Shown piece after piece: positions 32,497-40,435 of a DNA stretch of 64,000 nucleotides. How positions within the stretch are numbered: position 1 is the stretch's first letter; each line of letters starts with the position of its first letter. The stretch comes from Arthrobacter sp. 131MFCol6.1 (GTDB lineage Bacteria > Actinomycetota > Actinomycetes > Actinomycetales > Micrococcaceae). A model generated the notes under the pieces. That model saw only the letters and a list, made by a program, of their open reading frames with translations. It did not search any database and had not been told where the DNA came from. Both the position numbers and the translations under genes were made by a program. Where the stretch lies: NCBI RefSeq assembly GCF_000374925.1, contig NZ_KB895544.1, forward strand, positions 62,001 to 126,000. The letters are read 5' to 3'.

Positions 32497-33177
32497 CTAG
32501 AAGGTGAACGACAGGGTGCGCAGGCCGGCGCCGGTGACGTGCGTAGTCAGGGTAACCGCGGAGTAGTCGGGAATGTGGAGGACACCGTCCGGCAATTCGC
32601 CGGCGTTGGGCCCCACCGCCACGGTCCGGACGCCGGCGGCGACGCCCGCGGCGATGCCGGCCGGGGCGTCCTCGAACACCACCGCGTCGGCCGGGGCGAC
32701 ACCCAGCAGGGAGGCCGCCCGGAGGTATCCCTCAGGGTGGGGTTTGCCCCGCATGACATCCTCCGATGTGACCGAGACGGCCGGGACGGCGATCCCCGCG
32801 GCCGCCATCCGGACCTCGGCCAGGTCCCGTGACGCGCTCGTCACCAGCGCCACGGCGTCCGGCGGCAGGCTCGCCAGCAGCTCCGGGGCGCCCGGCACCG
32901 GAACAATGCCCCGGGTCTCGGCCAGCTCCATCCGGCCGAGCTCGGCCGCGAGGGCCTGGATGTCGGAACCGGCCGGGGCAAACCTGCGCACCGTGTCCAT
33001 GGCCTGGACCCCATGGGAGGAGCGCAGGATCTCGCCGATGTCCAGGCTGTAGCGGGCCGCGAACGTGGTCCAAACCTGCTCCACGATGCTGGTGGAATCC
33101 ACCAGCGTGCCGTCCATGTCGAACAGGACGGCGCGCGCGGTCAGGGTGGTGGTGCTGGAACGGGATGGAAAGCTCAT
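32497..33177 (-). CDS. HAD-superfamily sugar-phosphate phosphatase (beta-phosphoglucomutase-like)
   Basis: A 226-residue HAD hydrolase of subclass IA. Motif I is LFDMDGTLVDS (nucleophile Asp20, acid/base Asp22). A helical cap follows, then motif II (ALVTSAS), motif III Lys in MRGKPHPEGY and motif IV VFEDAPAGIAAG. It resembles YfbT/YniC-type sugar phosphatases more than true beta-phosphoglucomutases, but sequence alone cannot separate them. The ATG at 33177 gives the family-typical N-terminus; in-frame upstream codons exist. Confidence 0.85.
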   Translation of the reverse strand: MSFPSRSSTTTLTARAVLFDMDGTLVDSTSIVEQVWTTFAARYSLDIGEILRSSHGVQAMDTVRRFAPAGSDIQALAAELGRMELAETRGIVPVPGAPELLASLPPDAVALVTSASRDLAEVRMAAAGIAVPAVSVTSEDVMRGKPHPEGYLRAASLLGVAPADAVVFEDAPAGIAAGVAAGVRTVAVGPNAGELPDGVLHIPDYSAVTLTTHVTGAGLRTLSFTF

Positions 33178-33246
33178 GCCTCCATCCTGCCGCATGGCCC
33201 CGCCCAACCCGTTGGCCGGCGGCCTGCCGCGCGCAGCCTGCCGGGA

Positions 33247-33624
33247 TCAGCCGTTGGGCCGGTGGGGGATGTACTGCACCGCCCATTTGTTGCCGTCGGG
33301 GTCGGCGAAGTGGACAAAGTGCCCCCAGTCCTGGACGTCGACGTCGCTGACGTCCACGCCGTTGTCCTTGAGCTGCTTGTGCGCGGCCTGGATGTCGCTG
33401 ACCACAAGCTGCAGGCTGGGGGCGGTCCCGGGCGGGGCGTCGTTGAGGCCCTCGCCGATCGCAATCGAGCAGCCGGAGCCCGGCGGGGTCAGCTGGACGA
33501 ACCGGAGGCCCTCCATGGGCCGTTCGTCGTAGTCGGCGTTGAAGCCCACCTTGTTGACGTAGAAATCCTTGGCCCGGTCCACATCGGACACCGGCACAAA
33601 CACGAGTTCAAGTTTCCAATCCAT
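33247..33624 (-). CDS. VOC/glyoxalase-like protein
   Basis: A 125-residue single-chain vicinal-oxygen-chelate protein with two beta-alpha-beta-beta-beta modules. Module one begins KLELVFVPVSDVDRAKDFYV, and module two ends HFVHFADPDGNKWAVQYIP, the common signature of the family. Only some of the canonical metal ligands of glyoxalase I are visible, so a bleomycin-resistance-like or uncharacterised lyase/dioxygenase role is possible. It stands alone between the HAD phosphatase and upp genes. Confidence 0.85.
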   Translation of the reverse strand: MDWKLELVFVPVSDVDRAKDFYVNKVGFNADYDERPMEGLRFVQLTPPGSGCSIAIGEGLNDAPPGTAPSLQLVVSDIQAAHKQLKDNGVDVSDVDVQDWGHFVHFADPDGNKWAVQYIPHRPNG

Positions 33625-33682
33625 GGCGCACAGGCTAGCGCGGTCCGCGGCGAGGCGGAAGGTGTCCCGGGCGGAGCGTGCG

Positions 33683-34318
33683 CTAGCCCGCGATGCCGTA
33701 CAGGCGGTCTCCGGCGTCGCCCAGGCCGGGCACGATGTAGGACTTCTCGTTAAGCTTCTCGTCGATCGAGGCCAGGACGATCGTCACGTTGGCTTCGGAC
33801 AGTTCTTCCTCCAGCTTGGCCAGGCCCTCCGGGGCGGCGAGGAGGCAGATGCAGGTGACGTCGGAGGCGCCCCGCTTGAAGAGGAACTTGATGGCCTCGC
33901 GCAGGGTTCCGCCGGTGGCAAGCATGGGATCGAGGACGAAGATCTGCCGGTCCGTGAGGTCCTCCGGGAGGCGCTCGGCGTAGGTGATGATGTCCAGGGT
34001 CTCTTCGTCGCGGGCCATGCCCAGGAAGCCGACCTCGGCGGTGGGGACCAGCTTGGTCATGCCCTCGAGCATGCCGAGCCCGGCCCGGAGAATCGGGACC
34101 ACCAGAGGGGTTGGCTTGGTGAAGGCGGTGCCGACGGTGGTGCTGACGGGCGTCTCGATGGTCACCGGTTCGGTGCGGACGTCACGCGTGGCTTCGTAGG
34201 CCAGGAGCGTGACGAGCTCCTCGGTGAGCTGGCGGAAGACCGGGGACGGGGTGTTCTTGTCCCGCAGAACGGTGAGCTTATGGGCGACCAGCGGGTGGTC
34301 CACAACGAGAGTGCGCAT
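33683..34318 (-). CDS. upp: uracil phosphoribosyltransferase
   Basis: Salvages uracil by condensing it with PRPP to UMP. The 211-residue protein has the family N-terminus ([16 protein letters not shown]), the PRPP-binding [12 protein letters not shown], and the C-terminal uracil-binding [15 protein letters not shown]. Length matches the family exactly. The start lies 12 bases after the stop of the upstream PAP2 gene, so co-transcription is possible. A -10-like TAGTTT six bases before the ATG would also allow an independent leaderless transcript. Confidence 0.97.
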   Translation of the reverse strand: MRTLVVDHPLVAHKLTVLRDKNTPSPVFRQLTEELVTLLAYEATRDVRTEPVTIETPVSTTVGTAFTKPTPLVVPILRAGLGMLEGMTKLVPTAEVGFLGMARDEETLDIITYAERLPEDLTDRQIFVLDPMLATGGTLREAIKFLFKRGASDVTCICLLAAPEGLAKLEEELSEANVTIVLASIDEKLNEKSYIVPGLGDAGDRLYGIAG

Positions 34319-34330
34319 GGGTCAAAACTA

Positions 34331-35197
34331 TCACCCGGATGCTGAGGACCGTCCCGCTGGGCCGGGGGTATCGGCGTCGTTCGCGTCGGCCTGTACCGTG
34401 CCGCCGGCAGTGCCACCAGCAGTGGCGCTGGCGGCACCGTTATGGAGGTGGGCGGGATGCTCGAAGGTCGGCGCGTCGCCGGCGTGTTCCCGGCGCCGCA
34501 GCGCATGGAAGAACCGGTGCGCCATGATCACAATCCCCACCCAGGCCAGCCCGATGACCCAGCCGACGATCACGTCGGTCAGCCAGTGATGGCCCAGATA
34601 GACCCGGCTGAGGCCCATCGCGACGATGAAGATCACACCCGCGGCGATCAGGCCGATCCGGGCGCCGGTCCGTTTGATCTGCAGGCAGGCCAGGTACACC
34701 ACGAGGGCGATTACCACTGTGGTGTTGAGCGTGTGACCGCTCGGGAACGACGGCGAGGTCTCGTAGGGCGGCACGGCGTCGGCATGGTCCGGGCGGACGC
34801 GGCCGATCATTTTCTTGCCCAGGGTTGTGGCAGTCACCGACGCGGCGGCCGCGCCGCCGATCAGGATCAGCGGCCGCCAGCTCCGGGAGGTGAAGATCAG
34901 GAGCGCCGTCAGGATGCTGCCCAGGATGGGCATCCCGATGCCGCCGCCGATGTTGGTGAACCCGGTGATAAAGGCGTCCAGGCCGGGGCTGCGCAATTGT
35001 TCCATGAACGCCAGGGCTGGCTTGTCCAGGTTCGCGAGGCCGGCGTCGTCCACCACGTTGTCGTAGACCTCGGCACTCACCAGCGCCAGGATCACCACCA
35101 CCACGCCGCCCACCAGCATGGTGATCCAGAGGGCCGCGTACGGCACCACCCATTTGCCCCAGCGATGCGCCAACCAGTTCTCTGTTCCGGTGGTCAC
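34331..35197 (-). CDS. PAP2-family membrane phosphatase (undecaprenyl-pyrophosphatase-like)
   Basis: A 288-residue membrane phosphatase with six predicted transmembrane helices. The three PAP2 signatures are complete: KxxxxxxRP (Lys128 to Arg135-Pro136), PSGH (152-155) and SRxxxxxHxxxD (Ser197-Arg198, His204, Asp208). Such enzymes dephosphorylate undecaprenyl pyrophosphate or phosphatidate-type lipids on the outer face of the membrane. The GTG start has GGGAG six bases upstream. A polar Ala/Gly/Thr-rich tail of about 50 residues follows the last helix. It diverges from tadA. Confidence 0.92.
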   Translation of the reverse strand: MTTGTENWLAHRWGKWVVPYAALWITMLVGGVVVVILALVSAEVYDNVVDDAGLANLDKPALAFMEQLRSPGLDAFITGFTNIGGGIGMPILGSILTALLIFTSRSWRPLILIGGAAAASVTATTLGKKMIGRVRPDHADAVPPYETSPSFPSGHTLNTTVVIALVVYLACLQIKRTGARIGLIAAGVIFIVAMGLSRVYLGHHWLTDVIVGWVIGLAWVGIVIMAHRFFHALRRREHAGDAPTFEHPAHLHNGAASATAGGTAGGTVQADANDADTPGPAGRSSASG

Positions 35198-35209
35198 GGC
35201 CGTCTCCCG

Positions 35210-35251
35210 ACTACTTGTCTACATTAACTACTTGTCTAAATTAACTACTTG
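35210..35251. repeat. 17-bp tandem repeat, about 2.5 copies
   Basis: The unit ACTACTTGTCTAMATTA occurs at 35210-35226 and 35227-35243 with one difference, and the first eight bases recur at 35244-35251. It lies between the divergent PAP2 and tadA genes and is AT-rich compared with its surroundings, so it may contain regulatory half-sites. Confidence 0.75.
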
Positions 35252-35291
35252 GCCGCACAGCCGAGCTGCACAGCATGCTTAGGATCGAAAC

Positions 35292-35297
35292 TATCAT
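35292..35297 (+). promoter_or_regulatory. putative -10 element for leaderless tadA mRNA
   Basis: TATCAT lies six bases (TGACCC) before the tadA ATG, with no ribosome-binding site in between. This fits leaderless initiation. Confidence 0.5.
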
Positions 35298-35303
35298 TGA
35301 CCC

Positions 35304-35804
35304 ATGACTGCCCCTGAGCCCCGCCATGCCCAATGGATGAGCCTTGCCCTGGCCGAGGCCCGGAACGCACTGGCCACCGCGGACGTGCCGATCGGCGCCG
35401 TCGTGATCGGACCGGACGGTTCCGTGTTGGGCGCCGGGCGAAACGAACGCGAGGCTCTGGGGGACCCGACGGCGCACGCCGAGATGGTCGCCATCCGGGA
35501 GGCCGCCGCGCGGTTGCGGGCGCACCGGGCGTTGGAAGGCAAGGGCGACGACGGCTGGCGGCTGGAGGACTGCACCCTGGTAGTGACGCTGGAACCCTGC
35601 GCGATGTGCGCGGGAGCGATCGTCCTCGCCAGGATTCCGCGGGTGGTGTTCGGGGCCTGGGATGAGAAGGCCGGCGCCGCCGGTTCCGTGTTCGACATCC
35701 TCCGCGAGCGCCGGCTCAACCACTGGGTGGAAGTCATTGCGGGCGTCAGGGAGCAGGAGTGCGCCGCGCTCCTGCGGGAGTTCTTCGCCGGGCACCGCGC
35801 CTGA
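35304..35804 (+). CDS. tadA: tRNA(adenine34) deaminase
   Basis: Deaminates A34 to inosine in tRNA-Arg(ACG), allowing reading of CGU, CGC and CGA. Its substrate tRNA gene lies in this window at 11742-11815. The 166-residue protein has the zinc motif HAE (His58-Glu60) and PCAMC (Cys99 and Cys102). The substrate-fold features VPIGAVVI and ARIPRVVFGAWDEKAGAAGS are present. A Gly/Asp-containing insertion sits between the two zinc motifs. The gene diverges from PAP2 and appears leaderless. Confidence 0.95.
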   Translation: MTAPEPRHAQWMSLALAEARNALATADVPIGAVVIGPDGSVLGAGRNEREALGDPTAHAEMVAIREAAARLRAHRALEGKGDDGWRLEDCTLVVTLEPCAMCAGAIVLARIPRVVFGAWDEKAGAAGSVFDILRERRLNHWVEVIAGVREQECAALLREFFAGHRA

Positions 35805-35827
35805 TCCGTTCCGGCTAACTCACGCCG

Positions 35828-37129
35828 CTAGCTAGCCGTACCGGCGGCCGGGGACCCTGCCTCGGCGGCTCCTGCAGCTGCCGCGAGCCCATCGATCCGC
35901 TTCTGCCGGGAGGCCGGCGAGTCCAGGCTGAAGGCCCGGAAATCACCGAGGTCCTCGCGGATCCAGGCTTCCACCTCGGCGATCCGCTGCGTCACGGCGG
36001 GCGTGGGGCCGTGGAACAGCCAGGGCACGATCCTCTCCTTGGCGGGATCGTACTGCCAGAGTCCGATGATCCGGCCGCGGTCCAGGATCGGGTGGTCCGG
36101 GAGATCGGCCTGCAGCGCGAGCGACCCCAGCGCCGGCTTGTGCAGGTCCCCTTCGGCCAGCAGGTCCGCCGCGTTGCGGCGCAGCAGGAACAGGGAGTCC
36201 GTTCCGGCCAGCAGCTGGATCTGTTCCCCAGCCGGCTCCTCGAAGGCGGCGAGGCTGCCGACGTCCTCCGGCAGCATCCACAGCGGGTCGCCGCCGGCGG
36301 TGGCCAGTGCGGTGGGCACCTCGACGGCGCCAACGGCGGCGAGCGCCGCCTTGCTTTGCGCCACGGTGAATCCCGTGAACCACTGCGACTGTTTGAACGT
36401 GGCTCCGCCGGTCCAGCCCAGGTAGCGGCGGATCAGCTCGGTGCGCGCGTCGTCGTCGTCAAGATCGCTGGGCGGCAGGCCCCAAGGCTGGTAGGCGTAA
36501 CGCTGCTGGTCCAGGCGCCCGTTCGCCGGGACCCGGCGGATCCGACCGTCCGACTGCAGGATCCCCAGGGCGGTAGGCAGCGTGGTGGTGGCGCCCTTCT
36601 TCTTGCCTTCCTCTCCCAGGTTGCGCACTGAATCGCCGAGTTCGTCCTTGAGCTGCCGCGGATCCATGGGCCCGTCCGCTTCGGCGAGGGTGTGCAGCAC
36701 CTGCTCTTCCAGAAGCGTGATCTCACCGCGGTCCACGCCGAGCCGGCCGACCACTTTGAATGCCGACTCGGCCGCGTCCCGGCCCAGCTGAAGCGCCCAG
36801 GCAAAGTCTTCGCGGCCCAGGACGTACGTGCAGCCGCGGGCGACGGGAAGTTCAAGGATCCGGTGGGCGAGGACGTCGGCGTCCACCTGTTCGCGGCGGA
36901 TGCCGGCGCGGGCGAAGAGAGTGAGGTAGGGGTTGGCGCCGCCCACGGACCGAGCCCAGCCTGCCCGGGCGAGGACCTGCTCGGCCGTGCAGCCGGCCAG
37001 CGAGCCGTCCAGGCCCTGCCGGTGCCAGGACCATGCCCGGAGCCGCTCCGGGGTCAGGCTCTGCGGCTCCGGCAGATTGGCGGGCTCTTCTACCGACGGC
37101 GATTGCGTGGCGACAGGGTGGGTGCTCAT
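35828..37129 (-). CDS. winged-helix DNA-binding domain protein (HTH_42/YcaQ-like)
   Basis: A 433-residue protein of the HTH_42 winged-helix family, related to YcaQ/AlkZ-type proteins, some of which are DNA glycosylases for crosslinked or alkylated DNA. Visible features are the N-terminal LRAWSWHRQGLDG region, the central WTGGATFKQSQWFTG segment and the C-terminal WLFHGPTPAVTQRI. The exact QxQ catalytic motif of AlkZ is not evident near the N-terminus, so glycosylase activity is uncertain. The ATG at 37129 has GGAG nine bases upstream; a TTG overlapping the upstream gene's stop is the alternative. Confidence 0.75.
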   Translation of the reverse strand: MSTHPVATQSPSVEEPANLPEPQSLTPERLRAWSWHRQGLDGSLAGCTAEQVLARAGWARSVGGANPYLTLFARAGIRREQVDADVLAHRILELPVARGCTYVLGREDFAWALQLGRDAAESAFKVVGRLGVDRGEITLLEEQVLHTLAEADGPMDPRQLKDELGDSVRNLGEEGKKKGATTTLPTALGILQSDGRIRRVPANGRLDQQRYAYQPWGLPPSDLDDDDARTELIRRYLGWTGGATFKQSQWFTGFTVAQSKAALAAVGAVEVPTALATAGGDPLWMLPEDVGSLAAFEEPAGEQIQLLAGTDSLFLLRRNAADLLAEGDLHKPALGSLALQADLPDHPILDRGRIIGLWQYDPAKERIVPWLFHGPTPAVTQRIAEVEAWIREDLGDFRAFSLDSPASRQKRIDGLAAAAGAAEAGSPAAGTAS

Positions 37130-37164
37130 GGGCTCATTCTCCAACAGCTTCTCTGTCAGCGGTA

Positions 37165-38409
37165 TCAAGAAGCCGTATCAACCCGCGCCGTCTGGTTTCC
37201 CGGGGGCCCCGCTTCACCGGTTTCAGTGGTTTCAGTGGTTTCAGTGGTTTCCGCGGGTTCCGCGGGTTCCGTCGACAGGAAGCCCAGAACGGTCCGGGCG
37301 GTGGCATCCCAGCCGGGCAGCCGGCCCCGGGCGGCCGCTGCCGCCTCCCGCCAGCGGTCCCTGAGTGCCTCGTCGTCCAGCCAGCGGCGGAGCAGGTCCG
37401 CCAGCGGGGCGGGGTCCGTTCCGAGCCCGACGGCGGCGCCCGGCAACCCGGGCCCCGGGAAGTCCGGCGCCGGCGAGTCGGGCGCGGCAGTGCCGGGCAG
37501 GGCGCCGGCGGCGAGCGCCTCGACGGCTCCGGTGCCCTCGCGCACCACCACGGGAATGCCGCGGGCCAGCGATTCGGTGACCACCAGGCCGTAGGTTTCG
37601 GCCCGGGAAATCAGCAGGCTGAGATCGGCCGCATCCCATTCAGCATCCAGTGCCGGGCCCCGGAGCTCGCCCGGGATGCGGACCCTCCCGGCCAGGCCGA
37701 GTCGTTCCAGGGAGGTCCGGAGCTGCGCGGCGTAGGCAGAATCGGCGGTGTCCGAGCCGATGAGGGACGCCGTCCAGGGCACATCCGCGAGCCGGCCAAG
37801 CGCATCCAGCAGGAGCGACTGATCCTTGTTCGGCAGCAGCGCCGCCACGGCGATGAGGTGCGGGGCGCCGGGGCCGGCGGACAGGCTGCCGGCCGCGAGC
37901 GGGGCGGGCGCCGTCCCGGGCAGTGCGACCCGTAAGCCGTCGAGCCCGTGGCGGGCGCGGATGTCCGCCGCGGCTGAACCGCTCGTGCAGATGACGCCGG
38001 CGGCGGCCCGCAGGGCCCTGCGTTCGCGCTCCGGGTGGTCCGGCAGGGGCATGTGCAGCAGGATCCAGACCCTGGCCCCGGCCGCAGCGGCCGCTTCCAG
38101 TTCGTCGGGCGCGCCGCAGGCCAGGAGGCTGTCGACCACCGTCACTGTGCCCAAGGTTGCGGAACCGGCAGATGCGGGGCCGACGGTCCTGGCCGGGCCG
38201 CCGTCGGGCTCCGCGTGCAGCAGCCTGGCCAGGCGCCGCCGGTCCCCCGCGCTGCCTCCCGGCCAGTCGCCGTCGAGCGGACAGGTTTCCACCGCGGCAC
38301 CGAGGGCCGCCAATTCGGCGGCGAGCGCCGCGTTATAGACGTTGCCGCCGGAGTTGTGCCGGACATTGCCGGGCACCACCAGACGGACGCGAAGGCTGGC
38401 CGGCGGCAT
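37165..38409 (-). CDS. GT4-family glycosyltransferase
   Basis: A 414-residue GT-B retaining glycosyltransferase. The N-terminal Rossmann domain starts RVRLVVPGNVRHNSGGNVYN. The C-terminal donor domain has IAVAALLPNKDQ, a RAETYGLVVTESLARGIPVVV segment with the family's E-x7-E type phosphate/sugar-binding pattern, and a terminal helical region. The last residues are a low-complexity Thr/Glu/Pro tail encoded by 9-bp tandem repeats. It is the third gene of a cassette with the MDR dehydrogenase and the PTPS-like gene (gaps of 3 and 9 bases). Acceptor and sugar are unknown. Co-occurrence suggests glycosylation of a product made or modified by those two proteins. Confidence 0.82.
   Translation of the reverse strand: MPPASLRVRLVVPGNVRHNSGGNVYNAALAAELAALGAAVETCPLDGDWPGGSAGDRRRLARLLHAEPDGGPARTVGPASAGSATLGTVTVVDSLLACGAPDELEAAAAAGARVWILLHMPLPDHPERERRALRAAAGVICTSGSAAADIRARHGLDGLRVALPGTAPAPLAAGSLSAGPGAPHLIAVAALLPNKDQSLLLDALGRLADVPWTASLIGSDTADSAYAAQLRTSLERLGLAGRVRIPGELRGPALDAEWDAADLSLLISRAETYGLVVTESLARGIPVVVREGTGAVEALAAGALPGTAAPDSPAPDFPGPGLPGAAVGLGTDPAPLADLLRRWLDDEALRDRWREAAAAARGRLPGWDATARTVLGFLSTEPAEPAETTETTETTETGEAGPPGNQTARVDTAS
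37219..37272. repeat. 9-bp coding minisatellite, six units
   Basis: Three identical GGTTTCAGT units (37219-37245) are followed by three diverged units (GGTTTCCGC, GGGTTCCGC, GGGTTCCGT). They encode three-residue repeats (TET, AET, AEP) near the C-terminus of the GT4 protein. Copy number changes would keep the frame. Confidence 0.8.
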
Positions 38410-38418
38410 CTGCGGCGC

Positions 38419-38817
38419 CTAGCGGGCGTCGAAGTCCAGCGAGTAGCTGGCCCAGGCATCGGGGGTCTCGCGCAGGGTGACGTCCAGCCCGGCGAGGTCC
38501 CGCCCGTCCGTGCCGACGCGGATCTGGGCGGCGACGGCGTCGGCGATGTACCGGGCGAGGGCCTCGGTGGTGCTCAGCTTGCCGGAGAAGTCCGGGTGCT
38601 CGTCGAGGTTCTTGTAGTTCAGCTCGTCCAGTACCTCGTCCACTGCGTCCCCCGCCGCGCCGATGTCCAGGACGATCGCGTCGTCATTGAGTTCACGACG
38701 GCGGAACGTCACCTCCGTGACGAACGTGGCTCCGTGCAGGCCCTGGGCCGGGCCGAAGACCTCGCGCGGAAGGCTGTGGGCGATCATGAAGTTGCGGCGG
38801 ACGGTCAGACTAAACAC
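38419..38817 (-). CDS. 6-pyruvoyl-tetrahydropterin synthase/QueD-like protein with lost catalytic residues
   Basis: A 132-residue T-fold protein alignable to QueD/PTPS along its length: FMIAHSL near the N-terminus, LHGATF, a central acidic helix region and RETPDAWASYSL at the end. The zinc site is incomplete: His14 and His28 remain, but the third ligand (second His of HGH) is Ala30. The catalytic Cys that precedes the LHGH motif is absent, and the Asp-His dyad of LDHHYLN reads LNYKNLD. It is therefore unlikely to be a standard queuosine or tetrahydrobiopterin enzyme. The GTG start lies 3 bases after the MDR gene; the GT4 gene starts 9 bases further on. Confidence 0.8.
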   Translation of the reverse strand: MFSLTVRRNFMIAHSLPREVFGPAQGLHGATFVTEVTFRRRELNDDAIVLDIGAAGDAVDEVLDELNYKNLDEHPDFSGKLSTTEALARYIADAVAAQIRVGTDGRDLAGLDVTLRETPDAWASYSLDFDAR

Positions 38818-38820
38818 GGG

Positions 38821-39900
38821 CTACCTCGTGGCTTCGGTGGGCTGGTCAGTGGATTTGAATTCGGCGGGCTGGGTTTCGACGGATTGCGCGACGCTGGATT
38901 GGGCTTCGGTGGACGGGTACTCAATGACGTGGCAGAGGGCATCCAGGGTCCCGTCGGCGAGCCGCTGGACGACGCCGGGGAGTTGCGCGAACGGCGAGGA
39001 TCCGGTCAGGAAGACGTCAAAGACCGGGTCCTGCAGCAGAGACACGGCGAGCGCGAGGCGCTCGGCGTTGGTGCGGCGGTGCCTGCGGGCGCGGGCCACC
39101 ATCCCCACCTGGCTGGCCCGGATGGACAGGCGGCGGGCATGGAAGTCCTCCCCCAGCGGGAGTGTGACCAGCCGGTCGGCGTACCAGGACATTTCGATGA
39201 TGTCGCCTTCGTCGCCCACCAGCTGCAGGCTCCGTTGCAGGCCTTCCTGGGACGCGGAGCAGTGGATCACGATGTCGCAGTCCGGGAGGGCGTCATCGGG
39301 GTGGCTGAAGTCGACGCCGAGGGCGGCGGCGAACGCACGCTTGGCAGGGTCGACGTCGATCAGCTGCAGCCGTGCGAGCGGAAAGCCGGCCAGGAGCCTG
39401 GCCACCATGCCGCCGACCAGTCCGGCCCCGATCACGGCGACGCGGTCGCCCAGGCGGGGCCCGGCCTCCCAAAGGCCGTTGATCGCGGTTTCCACGGTGC
39501 CGGTGAGCACCGCGCGGCGGGCCGGGACGCCGTCGGGGATCGCCGTGAGGGATTCTACCGGGACTATGAAGCGGTCCTGATGCGGGTAGAGGCAGAAGAC
39601 AATTTTCCCGGCCCAGGCCTCCGGCCCTTCCTCGACCACCCCCACGGTGAGGTAGCCGAACTTCACCGGGTACGGGAACTCCCCCGCCTGGTTGGGGGCG
39701 GCCATAGCACCGGCGACGCACTCCGGGACACTCGCATGGTGGACCACCAGCTCGGTGCCCTTGCTGATCCCCGAATACAGGGTCCGGACCAACGCCTCGC
39801 CGGGTCCGGGGGCGGGCAGGTCCTCGCACCGGAGCTCGCCTTGTTCCGGGCCGACGGTCCAATAGGCGGTGGCGGTGGTGTGCCGTTCAGAAGTAGTCAT
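38821..39900 (-). CDS. medium-chain (MDR) dehydrogenase, non-zinc type
   Basis: A 359-residue member of the medium-chain dehydrogenase/reductase superfamily. The GroES-like N-terminal domain contains YSGISKGTEL in place of the catalytic-zinc Cys motif. The cofactor domain has VIGAGLVGGMVARLL (about 170-184) and the strand-end acidic IDVDP, which suggests NAD rather than NADP. No structural-zinc cysteine cluster is present. The architecture is closest to the bacteriochlorophyllide-type and sugar-alcohol 'GTE' dehydrogenases. It is the first gene of a tight cassette with the PTPS-like and GT4 genes; substrate unknown. Confidence 0.83.
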   Translation of the reverse strand: MTTSERHTTATAYWTVGPEQGELRCEDLPAPGPGEALVRTLYSGISKGTELVVHHASVPECVAGAMAAPNQAGEFPYPVKFGYLTVGVVEEGPEAWAGKIVFCLYPHQDRFIVPVESLTAIPDGVPARRAVLTGTVETAINGLWEAGPRLGDRVAVIGAGLVGGMVARLLAGFPLARLQLIDVDPAKRAFAAALGVDFSHPDDALPDCDIVIHCSASQEGLQRSLQLVGDEGDIIEMSWYADRLVTLPLGEDFHARRLSIRASQVGMVARARRHRRTNAERLALAVSLLQDPVFDVFLTGSSPFAQLPGVVQRLADGTLDALCHVIEYPSTEAQSSVAQSVETQPAEFKSTDQPTEATR

Positions 39901-39988
39901 TGTGCTTACGAATCTAGTGCCCGCACAGTTCGCCGGGAAGGGTGCAGGGTTCCGGCGAGTCGGCGAACGGCTGCCGTTGGGGCTCGTT

Positions 39989-40018
39989 TTGTGGATGGGC
40001 GCCTTGCTCCGGTACCCT
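39989..40018 (+). promoter_or_regulatory. promoter of tRNA-Ser
   Basis: TTGTGG (39989-39994), an 18-base spacer and TACCCT (40013-40018) fit a housekeeping promoter. The predicted start lies at or just before the mature tRNA 5' end at 40028. Confidence 0.55.
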
Positions 40019-40027
40019 AGTCAGGTT

Positions 40028-40117
40028 GGTGACGTGTCCGAGCGGCCGAAGGTGCAACACTCGAAATGTTGTTTGGTGTAAAAGCCAACGTGGGTTCAAA
40101 TCCCACCGTCACCGCCA
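40028..40117 (+). tRNA. tRNA-Ser (CGA), CCA encoded
   Basis: Acceptor GGTGACG/CGTCACC, long variable arm typical of class II tRNAs, anticodon stem CAACA/TGTTG with loop CTCGAAA (anticodon CGA), T-loop TTCAAAT, discriminator G and an encoded CCA. The last 23 bases (40095-40117) recur exactly at 41407-41429, which marks this gene as the integration target of the element that follows. Confidence 0.97.
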
Positions 40118-40119
40118 AT

Positions 40120-40147
40120 GAAAACCCCCGGGAAACCGGGGGTTTTC
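40120..40147 (+). terminator. intrinsic terminator of tRNA-Ser
   Basis: A perfect 12-bp stem (40120-40131 with 40136-40147) with a GAAA tetraloop and a 3' arm ending in TTTTC. It lies inside the integrated element, just 2 bases after the encoded CCA. Confidence 0.85.
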
Positions 40148-40258
40148 AGCATTCTTAGGACCTTCGTGGTGCACTCTTGGTGCATATTTCGAGGAATCAT
40201 GGCCGCATCGAGGTGCTGATGCACACACTTGGGGTACCGCGGCGGCGCCCAAGCTCTT

Positions 40259-40435
40259 TCACCTCAGAGATGGAAGCTCCTTCTGGGCCAGTCGTTTCAC
40301 GGCTTCGGGCGTTGGCCGGCCTCGCGCCTCGTCTAGGGCGACCCTCAACTGCGCGGCCAGAATGCTATTGCGCAAATGGAGAGCCAGTTCCCTCCGTGAT
40401 GCGGGGGATCCGTCCGAAGCTTCCCGTCCAGCGAC
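40259..40435 (-). pseudogene. second copy of a duplicated small ORF, no start codon
   Basis: Directly after the TGA of the ORF at 40436-40621, and in the same frame, 58 further sense codons encode a diverged copy of that ORF. AAQLRV-LDE-RGR-T-EAV-RLAQ is shared in order. No ATG or GTG opens it; only an internal TTG exists. It is either a fragment left by tandem duplication or the second half of a formerly two-repeat protein interrupted by TGA. Confidence 0.55.

Noticed and set aside
38035..40020. 661-codon plus-strand frame across the MDR/PTPS-like/GT4 cassette
   Set aside because: It runs antisense to three recognisable proteins, has low-complexity composition and shows no domain.
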